DNA from: HyVt-337 sp964428895 | GTDB taxonomy: Bacteria; Planctomycetota; Phycisphaerae; SM23-33 | Length of the DNA: 40,832 nt | Direction of reading: 5' to 3' | NCBI GenBank assembly: GCA_964428895.1 | Contig: CAYRZU010000026.1 | Location: 1 to 40,832, forward strand | Shown here: positions 23,103 through 29,507 of the stretch, in pieces | How positions within the stretch are numbered: position 1 is the stretch's first letter | Layout: every line of letters starts with the position of its first letter | Made by a program: the position numbers and the translations under genes | Notes under the pieces: model-generated | The model's input: the letters and a program-made list of their open reading frames with translations, nothing else | What the model was told of the DNA's origin: nothing | Database searches by the model: none

Positions 23103-24925
23103 CTCGCCGGCGGACCCGATTCGCCGCTGGAGCCGGACTTCCGCCGCCTCCGCCCGCGCCGACGACGTCGGCGACGCTTCTTCTGCTGAGCGCCATCCTC
23201 GCTCGCCGCGCCGGCCGAAGTGTCTGTCGGCGCCTCAGCGGCGGCCTCGCCGGTGGGCGCATCCCGTAGGAGTCGCTTCTCTCGCTCGTGTCGCGGTGGG
23301 CGCATGGGCTGAGGCGCCGGTTTCGGGATCGGCGCAGCCAGCGGCTTGGCGCTCCGCTCCAGGACCTCTTCGACCCCCACCACCGCTCGCGAGGAGTCGG
23401 GCAGCTCGATTTCCACCAGTTGGGTAATGACGTGCGTCTTGTTGACACGCCCCACCAGCGTCTCGGTCCGGACCCAGGTGTTCCGCTTGGGCAGCGTCTT
23501 GCGAAGCTCCTGATAACCGCCGTCCTCGTATCGCAAACAGCACATCAGCCGCCCGCACCGCCCGGAAATCTTCGACGGATCCAGGGTGGCCTTTTGGACC
23601 TTGGCCATTCGCATGGAAATCGGTTTGAGATCCTTCAGAAAGGACTGACAACAGCACTGACGGCCGCACCGTTCGAAATCGCCGACCAGCCGGGCCTCGT
23701 CGCGCGCCCCGACCTGCCGGAGTTCGACACGCGTCTTAAACTCCGAGGAAAGCTCCTTGACCAACTCGCGGAAATCGATTCGTCCTTCGGCGGTGAAGTA
23801 GAACGTCATCCGTTCCCCGCCCAGAAGGTGTTCGACCGTCACCAGACGCATGGACAGGCCCATCCGTTCGACATGGCCTTTGCAGAAGCGTTTAGCCTGC
23901 CGACAAAGCTTGTCCCGTTCGCGGGCGTCGGAGAGGTCTTGGGTGTTGGCCACACGCAGGACCTTGCCTTCGCGCTTGAGGAGGTAGTCCGGACCGTTGG
24001 CCACCGTGAACTCCGCCACGCGCCGGGGGGGTACGCAATTGCACCCGCACCCGTCGCCGCACCCCTCGCTGCAGACGCCTCTGACGACCCGACCCAGTTC
24101 CACCCCCCGATCGGTTCGAATGGCGACCTTCGTCCCCGGGGCCGGAATGTGCTCGAACCTGTGCTGGAACAGCCCTATGTTGCGCATCAGGCCAAAACGC
24201 ACCGCCAACAGGGGACCGGCCGAGGTGATCTGGCCGGCGAGCTGATCGGCCTGGGCCGTTTCGGATGGACTGAGCTGGTCGGCCTCGGCCAGGTGCGAGG
24301 GCGCTTCCGGGCGCGGGGCCGACGTATCACGCGACGCGGGCAGGTCGAACCGGGAGGTCGATCCTTTCGAGGCCGACAGAAGCGTGACAGGCTCGGGGCC
24401 CGGCTCGACCGGAGCGGGCGTTTTGGAAGGTCGGTCCGGTTCCGGGCGCCGCTTTCGGCGCCGGTCGGGCGGCGCCGGTTCGGCGGCCGGAGCGGGCGTA
24501 TCGACGCCGGGGGTGTCCGTGTCGGTCGCAGACCGTTCGTCGTCAGCGGGTGTGTCTGCCGCGGACGGCGCAGCCTCCCGGGCCCGACCCGGGGGCGATT
24601 CGGTCTGGGCCAAATCGGCGTAGACACCCAGAGGATTGTCGTCGGCGGGGGCGGGAGCTTCCGCGGGGGCAGATGGGTCGCTAGCCTGCTCGGCCTCGAC
24701 TTCCTGGACCGCCTCGCGAATACGCTTCTCGAACAGGTCGTCGAAGCTGCTCAGGCTGTCGGTCGAGGCGGGCGAACCGTCATCCGGCGTGATGCCGAAA
24801 ACGGACTCCAGGGATTCAGTGGCCTCGGCGTCGCCGTCCTGGGAAGAATCGGTTTCCCACGGGGGTTTCGGGGCGTGGTCGTCACCTTCACGGCCGCGAG
24901 GGTCTTCGGGCGCCTGGTTGGACAT
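23099..24925 (-). CDS. ricT: PSP1-domain protein RicT/YaaT with long disordered ends
   Basis: 608 residues from ATG 24925 (GTG 24943 is the alternative). Residues 1 to about 230 are disordered, rich in Asp, Glu, Pro and Ala. The PSP1 core follows: 'VRFGLMRNIGLFQH', 'KVAIRTDRGVELGRVV', 'RLVTVEHLLGGERMTFYF' and 'RIDFRELVKELSSEFKTRVEL'. It carries the Cys sets of the family, 'CGRQCCC' (about 417) and 'SGRCGRLMCCLRYE' (about 452). In Bacillus RicT binds Fe-S with RicA and RicF and promotes RNase Y-dependent mRNA maturation. Extras here are a Cys-rich loop 'CSEGCGDGCGCNC' (about 285-297) and a tail of consecutive Lys/Arg ('KKRRRRRRRGRRRRK') that could bind RNA. Confidence 0.87.
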   Translation of the reverse strand: MSNQAPEDPRGREGDDHAPKPPWETDSSQDGDAEATESLESVFGITPDDGSPASTDSLSSFDDLFEKRIREAVQEVEAEQASDPSAPAEAPAPADDNPLGVYADLAQTESPPGRAREAAPSAADTPADDERSATDTDTPGVDTPAPAAEPAPPDRRRKRRPEPDRPSKTPAPVEPGPEPVTLLSASKGSTSRFDLPASRDTSAPRPEAPSHLAEADQLSPSETAQADQLAGQITSAGPLLAVRFGLMRNIGLFQHRFEHIPAPGTKVAIRTDRGVELGRVVRGVCSEGCGDGCGCNCVPPRRVAEFTVANGPDYLLKREGKVLRVANTQDLSDARERDKLCRQAKRFCKGHVERMGLSMRLVTVEHLLGGERMTFYFTAEGRIDFRELVKELSSEFKTRVELRQVGARDEARLVGDFERCGRQCCCQSFLKDLKPISMRMAKVQKATLDPSKISGRCGRLMCCLRYEDGGYQELRKTLPKRNTWVRTETLVGRVNKTHVITQLVEIELPDSSRAVVGVEEVLERSAKPLAAPIPKPAPQPMRPPRHEREKRLLRDAPTGEAAAEAPTDTSAGAASEDGAQQKKRRRRRRRGRRRRKSGSSGESGPPAS

Positions 24926-24989
24926 CGTGCTCTGAACTCGCACTCAAGCCGCGGCGGCCCGCGGGTTACTTCCGGTTCCTAGGCCCCGG

Positions 24990-25040
24990 CCCGTCACCGG
25001 GTTCCAAACGCCAGACGGCGTCAGCGGCCCCGAAGGACCG
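24990..25040 (-). promoter_or_regulatory. Three tandem tetraloop hairpins in the ricT leader
   Basis: Read on the minus strand: CGGTCC-TTCG-GGGCCG (25040-25025, a classic cUUCGg loop), ACGCC-GTCT-GGCGT (25021-25008) and CCCG-GTGA-CGGG (25001-24990, a GNRA loop). They lie within the predicted ricT 5' leader, 65-115 bases before the ATG. They may stabilise or regulate the mRNA. Confidence 0.45.
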
Positions 25041-25088
25041 GCAGCGCCACACCCGCGTCTGATAAGCGGCAGCGGCGCTACGAAGGTG

Positions 25089-25117
25089 ACTATACCGGAC
25101 AACCTGACGCGTCCGAA
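25089..25117 (-). promoter_or_regulatory. Possible ricT promoter
   Basis: On the minus strand TTCGGA (25117-25112), a 17-base spacer, TATAGT (25094-25089). The leader would be about 155 bases. The rest of the 390-base divergent region (24926-25315) holds no gene I can support. Confidence 0.4.
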
Positions 25118-25243
25118 AGGGCTTTCTCGGGCCCCAACCGCACCGCCAAGGGCCCAAGAGACGATACAACATCTTGCAAAAGTGTCAGTTAGGGCTATCC
25201 TCTTATTTTGGACTGCCCCTGAGTTTGGCGCCGCGGACGGCCC

Positions 25244-25271
25244 TTGCCAAACGGCGGCGGCCTGAGATAAT
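25244..25271 (+). promoter_or_regulatory. Possible promoter of the ECF sigma operon
   Basis: TTGCCA (25244-25249), 16-base spacer, GATAAT (25266-25271), about 44 bases before the sigma factor ATG. It looks like a housekeeping promoter; I do not see a typical ECF AAC box that would indicate autoregulation. Confidence 0.45.
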
Positions 25272-25315
25272 CTAGCAATACCTAGCGCCACCGAGCGTTA
25301 GGCCAAGCGTGGACC

Positions 25316-25897
25316 ATGGATCCTCAGCAGTTGACCGAAATCGTCGCTGCCGCCAAAGCCGGCTCGGCTGAGCATTTCGGCCTGCTGTTGGCGAGCTATG
25401 GGCCTCGGCTGTACGGATATTTCTTCCGCGCCACGCGCAACCACCATGACGCGGAGGATCTGCTCGGCGAGATATCGCTAAAGCTCGTCAAGCAGTTGAC
25501 AGCTTATGATGATCGCGGCCGATTCGAGCCCTGGCTGTTTCGCATTGCGGCGAACATGGTCCGGGACCGAATCCGACGAAGCAAAACTCGCCCACGAGGC
25601 CTGAGCCTTTCGGTCGAGGATTCCGAAGGCCGACGCTTCGGCGACCTGTTCAGCGAGGAAACTCGCGCGGTTGACGCCGACCTGCTGGCTGAGGAAGCAT
25701 CTCAGGATTTGCATGAGGCCCTGGCGACGCTGGATGAGACTACGCGCGAAATGGTGTTGCTGAGGTACTTCGGCGAGCTGAGCTTCCGCGAATTGGCCGC
25801 CAAGTTCGACTGCCCGCTGGGCACAGTCCTGGCAAAAGTTCACCGAGGACTCAAGGCGCTGCGAAAAGTCATGGGACAAGACGATGGCCATGAGTGA
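25316..25897 (+). CDS. ECF-type RNA polymerase sigma factor
   Basis: 193 residues. Region 2: 'YGPRLYGYFFRATRNHHDAEDLLGE' read as helices with 'HDAEDLLGEISLKL', then 'FEPWLFRIAANMVRDRIRR' (-10 recognition). A variable linker covers about 88-125. Region 4: 'ALATLDETTREMVLLRYF' and the helix-turn-helix 'SFRELAAKFDCPLGTVLAKV' with 'HRGLKALRKVM'. Regions 1 and 3 are absent, so it is group 4 (ECF). The next gene overlaps its end by 14 bases and encodes a membrane protein that probably acts as its anti-sigma factor. The regulon is unknown; the operon also carries a Spy-like protein and ispH. Confidence 0.92.
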   Translation: MDPQQLTEIVAAAKAGSAEHFGLLLASYGPRLYGYFFRATRNHHDAEDLLGEISLKLVKQLTAYDDRGRFEPWLFRIAANMVRDRIRRSKTRPRGLSLSVEDSEGRRFGDLFSEETRAVDADLLAEEASQDLHEALATLDETTREMVLLRYFGELSFRELAAKFDCPLGTVLAKVHRGLKALRKVMGQDDGHE

Positions 25898-26408
25898 AGC
25901 CAACTACGGGCGCATCGGACAATGGCTGGATGGCGAGCCCATCGAGCTAACGGCCGAGGAACGCACGGTCGCCGACGAGATCCGTCGCGACCAACTCCTC
26001 CTCGATGTGCCGATCGATCCGCGCCGCCAGCATCAGGCCATGGCCCACGCCCGCCGACGCATGACGACGGAATTGGCCCGGCCCACCCGCCGCAAGCGAT
26101 ACCTGGCCGTGCTGACCAGCGTCGAAGCCGCCGCCGTAGCCGCCCTGCTGCTGGTGACCTGGACGGTGCACATGGTCGCTAACGGAGCCGGCTCGGCCGG
26201 CCTGGTGGAAATCTACACCCAGGCTGCCGCCGAGGTCAGGACCATCGACGAGATCGACGTCCTTCAGGATGAATTGAACTACATGCAGGCCGACATCATT
26301 GCCGATGTTCTCGATGACCCGCATGAACAGTTGGAAATCGACGACCTCCAACTTCAGTTGAATGACTACGATCTTTACGACCCCATGGAAACATGGACGG
26401 GTAGTTGA
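25884..26408 (+). CDS. Single-pass membrane protein, probable anti-sigma factor
   Basis: 174 residues from ATG 25884, overlapping the sigma gene by 14 bases (a second ATG at 25890 also overlaps). A cytoplasmic N-terminal ~70 residues ('IGQWLDGEPIELTAEERTVA', 'QAMAHARRRMTTEL') is followed by one membrane helix at about 74-95 ('LTSVEAAAVAALLLVTWTV'). An acidic periplasmic part ends in 'DDLQLQLNDYDLYDP'. There is no zinc HxxxCxxC motif, so it is not a ZAS-type anti-sigma. The role is inferred from position, topology and size; sequence similarity to known anti-sigma families is not apparent. Confidence 0.72.
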   Translation: MAMSEANYGRIGQWLDGEPIELTAEERTVADEIRRDQLLLDVPIDPRRQHQAMAHARRRMTTELARPTRRKRYLAVLTSVEAAAVAALLLVTWTVHMVANGAGSAGLVEIYTQAAAEVRTIDEIDVLQDELNYMQADIIADVLDDPHEQLEIDDLQLQLNDYDLYDPMETWTGS

Positions 26409-26456
26409 CAACCGGCCTCCAATCACGTCATCTTTGTTGAGCAGGCGGGAGTAACA

Positions 26457-27170
26457 ATGCGACACCTATGGATCATCCTGATGACGGTAGCCATCGCGAC
26501 CTCGGTTGTGTTGGCCCAGCCGCCGACGACCCAACCCGCCGACCGCGACCGGCCGGGCCGGATCGGCGGCCCGGGCCATGGCAACGGCCGGCACGGCGGG
26601 CGCCAGCTTGAGCCTCTATCCGAAGACCAACAGGCTGAACTGCTCGAAACCCTCGGCTCCCGGTTCCCCAAGCGACGCCAAGAGTTGCTCCAGCTCAAAG
26701 AAGATCATCCCGACCACTTCCAGCGGGTTACCGCACGGCTGTGGCGGTGGTATCAGGAATGGAAGCTGCTGCCCGCCGAAGCCCAGGAAACGGCCATGCT
26801 CGAGCAGGAGCTAAAGATCCAGGCCATCCGGCTCGTTCGTCAGTGGCGCGAGGCCAAGGATCCCGACGAAAAGAAGAAGCTCCGCCTCCAGTTGCGGCAG
26901 GTCCTGACCAAGAAGTTCCAGGTCACACAGGAACTCCGAGAGAAGCGTCTGGCGGCCATGCAGGATCAGATCAAGCAGTTGCGGGCCGAGAACGCCGATC
27001 GCACCGAGAGCCGAGACGAGATCGTCGATGAGCAGGTCGAGCAGATTCTCGCCTCCCCACACGGGCGCGGGGGAGGTCTCCGCAAGCCCCACAGCCGCCC
27101 ACGGCCCGACCGCAAGCCTGACGACGAGTCGGACGAGCCGGCCAGCCAGCCGGCAGATGATGAGTCGTAA
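26457..27170 (+). CDS. Exported helical protein, Spy/CpxP-like
   Basis: 237 residues. Signal peptide 'MRHLWIILMTVAIATSVVLA' (cut near residue 20), then a 'TTQPA' linker. Residues about 50-195 are charged, helical and probably coiled-coil: 'LSEDQQAELLETLGSRFPKR', then 'RVTARLWRWYQEWKLLP' and 'KKLRLQLRQVLTKKFQVTQE'. The tail is low-complexity with 'EPASQPADDES'. The size, export and LSxxQ-like start of the helical part resemble Spy/CpxP/CnrX periplasmic sensors, but true LTxxQ motifs are not evident. It lies 48 bases after the anti-sigma-like gene and could be the periplasmic sensor of that pair. Its TAA overlaps the ispH ATG by one base. Confidence 0.7.
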   Translation: MRHLWIILMTVAIATSVVLAQPPTTQPADRDRPGRIGGPGHGNGRHGGRQLEPLSEDQQAELLETLGSRFPKRRQELLQLKEDHPDHFQRVTARLWRWYQEWKLLPAEAQETAMLEQELKIQAIRLVRQWREAKDPDEKKKLRLQLRQVLTKKFQVTQELREKRLAAMQDQIKQLRAENADRTESRDEIVDEQVEQILASPHGRGGGLRKPHSRPRPDRKPDDESDEPASQPADDES

Positions 27171-28351
27171 TGGCCGAGCGGCACGACCGGCCCGCATCGG
27201 GGGCTCCCGATTCACCGGAGTCAACATCAACCGGCCACGAGTTCGCCAGCAGCCTCGTTGACCGTATTCGAAACACGGGTAACGTCTGGAAACTCCCCCA
27301 GGGCCAACTGCGACTGCCCCGCGTGTTCGGGTTCTGCCGAGGGGTCACCCACGCCCTGGACATGCTGCAGCAGGCCGTCGCGGACCGAGCCAACCAAGGC
27401 GGGCGCCTGTTCCTGCTCGGCGAGATCATCCACAACCCGTGGGTCAACGACACCTTTCGGCAGCAGGACGTCACGGTCCTCACCGATGACCAACTCGACC
27501 GACTCGATGAAATCCTCGCCGCCGATGACACCGCCGTGATCCCCGCGTTCGGGGTGACCCTCCCGATCCAGAAGCAACTGGAACGCATCGGCTGCGCCGT
27601 CATCGATACCTCCTGCGGCGACGTTCGACGTCTGTGGCGATGGGCCGATCGCGCCGCCTCCGACGGATACGGCATCGTCATCTTCGGCCGAGCCACCCAC
27701 GATGAAACCGTCGTCACCAAGAGCCGTCTCGAGGCCGTCGGCGGCAAGTATGTGGTCGTGGGCAACGTCTCCCAGGCCGGCCGCTTCTGCGACCTGATTG
27801 TCCGAAACGCCGACGATGCCGAGTTCCGACAGGCCTTCACTGCCCCGGCCGCCAATGCCGATTCGCTATCGGCGTTCGAACGAATGGCCCAGGTCAGCCA
27901 GACCACCATGCTCTACGAGGAAACGCTTGAGGTCCGCCACATGCTCCAGCAGGCCATGGCCCAGCGGTTCGGCGCCGCCGAAGCCGAACAGCGTCTCCTG
28001 TTCGAGCCCACCGTGTGCCGGGCCACGCAAGACCGCCAGACAGCCGCCATTGAACTGTGCCGCAGCGGCGTGGACGTGGTGGTGGTGGTCGGCGGGTTCG
28101 GGTCGTCCAACACGCGACACTTGTTTGAACTGGCCCGAGGGTACGCCCCCAGCTACTTCATCGAGAACGCCGCGGCCATTCGGTCGGCCGACGAGATCCT
28201 CGCCCTGGACCCCGCCGCCGGCAGCGCCGCGGTGACCACGGGGTGGCTTCCGGCGCACCGTCCCGTCACCATCGGCGTTCTGGCCGGGGCGTCCTGCCCG
28301 GAAATCGTCATCGGCGAGGCGCTGCGCCGACTGGCCGAACTACTGGGCTGA
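27170..28351 (+). CDS. ispH: 4-hydroxy-3-methylbut-2-enyl diphosphate reductase, plant/cyanobacterial type
   Basis: 393 residues. It catalyses the last step of the MEP pathway, giving IPP and DMAPP, and uses a 4Fe-4S cluster. The three Cys ligands are in 'FGFCRGVTHAL' (about 56), 'DTSCGDVRRLW' (about 149) and 'PTVCRATQDRQ' (about 283). Active-site features: 'GEIIHNPWVND' (His), 'RATHDETVVTKS' (His/Glu) and 'GGFGSSNTRHLFELA'. The 'EIIHNP.VN', 'SQTTML.EET' and 'SSNT.HL' pattern is that of the ~400-residue plant/cyanobacterial form, not the ~315-residue E. coli form. A ~45-residue N-terminal extension is polar and probably disordered. It starts on the stop of the Spy-like gene (TAATG). Confidence 0.92.
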   Translation: MAERHDRPASGAPDSPESTSTGHEFASSLVDRIRNTGNVWKLPQGQLRLPRVFGFCRGVTHALDMLQQAVADRANQGGRLFLLGEIIHNPWVNDTFRQQDVTVLTDDQLDRLDEILAADDTAVIPAFGVTLPIQKQLERIGCAVIDTSCGDVRRLWRWADRAASDGYGIVIFGRATHDETVVTKSRLEAVGGKYVVVGNVSQAGRFCDLIVRNADDAEFRQAFTAPAANADSLSAFERMAQVSQTTMLYEETLEVRHMLQQAMAQRFGAAEAEQRLLFEPTVCRATQDRQTAAIELCRSGVDVVVVVGGFGSSNTRHLFELARGYAPSYFIENAAAIRSADEILALDPAAGSAAVTTGWLPAHRPVTIGVLAGASCPEIVIGEALRRLAELLG

Positions 28352-28363
28352 CCACGCCCCCCC

Positions 28364-29338
28364 CTACCGATCGAAGCGGACCAGTTTCCGGGCGAAAGCC
28401 AGCCACTCCCGCTCGAACGTCTCCAGATCGTCGCTGATGTAGGCCCGGAAAACGGGCGTGGATATGGCGCGGTTGTACCGGCGCCCTCGCATGCTAGGAA
28501 ACTGCGAAACGGACAATCCCAGATTCTGCACCAATTGGCCCGCCGACGCATCTCGCAACATCCGCTGAAAACCCGCGCGCGTGGCCGGGTCGCTCTGGAT
28601 GAACAGGATCAGCGACCACACCTGCGCGTAGTAGCCCACGGCCCGGCCTTGGTGCTGGCCCACCGCGTCGCCGGCGTCCATCGGCAAAAGCCGCTCCAGC
28701 GGAATCCAGTAGTCCTGGGCCAGAACGTTGTGCAGGGAATTGTACCGACTGGCGTTGCCGGCCGGGGTGAACCGAACCGTGTCGCGGTCCAACTCGAACC
28801 CCTCCGCCGTGGTGCACAGACCTTCCTCGGCCCACATGGGGACCCGATGCTTGAGTCGGTGGTGGAGGAACTGGTGCAGCCCTTCGTGGGCCGCCACCGA
28901 CAGCGTGCCGGTCACCCCGATGTCCCACAGCACGCAGACGCCGTCGACCATGTAGCCGCCGGCCTCCAACTGCAGGTAGACGTCAGAGCGTTCGCCCAGC
29001 CGGTGTTGCGTCAGGTGGGCCCACTGTCGGCGTGTCGCCAACACGTACAGTTCCAGCAAATCGATGTGGTTGTTCCGGTCCAGCCCGGTCAGATTCAGAT
29101 AGTGGGTGTAGGCGGCCTCCATGAAGCCGGGCAAGTACTGCTGCAACGCCGCGTTCCGGGTGGTGGAGAATACCCGGTAGTTGGGCGACTGCATCAACTC
29201 GCCCGGCCCGAACGGGCTCTGCCAGGTCGACCGCTCCACCTGCGTGACCATGGGAGTCGCCGGGGCCAGTTGTTCTTCGCCGCACCCGACCACTAGAGCC
29301 AAACACCCCGCCAGGATGAACCAACGACCTCTATTCAT
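28364..29338 (-). CDS. Lipoprotein with HExxH metallopeptidase-like motif
   Basis: 324 residues with lipobox 'LALVVGC' (Cys about 19). The middle part carries 'SVAAHEGLHQFLHHRLKH' (HExxH, about 150) followed about 20 residues later by 'PMWAEEGLCTTAEG', the gluzincin pattern in which the second Glu binds zinc. Planctomycete DUF1570-type proteins look like this. A plausible envelope peptidase; substrate unknown. There is no ribosome site; TAGAAT at 29350-29345 (minus) is six bases before the ATG, so the mRNA may be leaderless. It converges on ispH with only 12 bases between stops. Confidence 0.72.
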   Translation of the reverse strand: MNRGRWFILAGCLALVVGCGEEQLAPATPMVTQVERSTWQSPFGPGELMQSPNYRVFSTTRNAALQQYLPGFMEAAYTHYLNLTGLDRNNHIDLLELYVLATRRQWAHLTQHRLGERSDVYLQLEAGGYMVDGVCVLWDIGVTGTLSVAAHEGLHQFLHHRLKHRVPMWAEEGLCTTAEGFELDRDTVRFTPAGNASRYNSLHNVLAQDYWIPLERLLPMDAGDAVGQHQGRAVGYYAQVWSLILFIQSDPATRAGFQRMLRDASAGQLVQNLGLSVSQFPSMRGRRYNRAISTPVFRAYISDDLETFEREWLAFARKLVRFDR

Positions 29339-29507
29339 CGCACCATTCTAAGGGGCTCGGTCGACACCAACCAGAGGGATTTCGCTGGCCCCTTAAACGC
29401 GCGCCCCCTAAGATGGACATCCCGTTCTTGGGTGGCAGCGTTTCCATCTCGGCTGGCCGGCGCCGATGCCGGCGCGACCGAGCAAACACAGTGAAGAGGA
29501 CCAACTC

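Noticed and set aside
24944..25291. Minus-strand 115-codon open frame upstream of ricT
   Set aside because: Low-complexity Arg/Gly/Pro translation with no family likeness; it covers the predicted promoters and leader hairpins.
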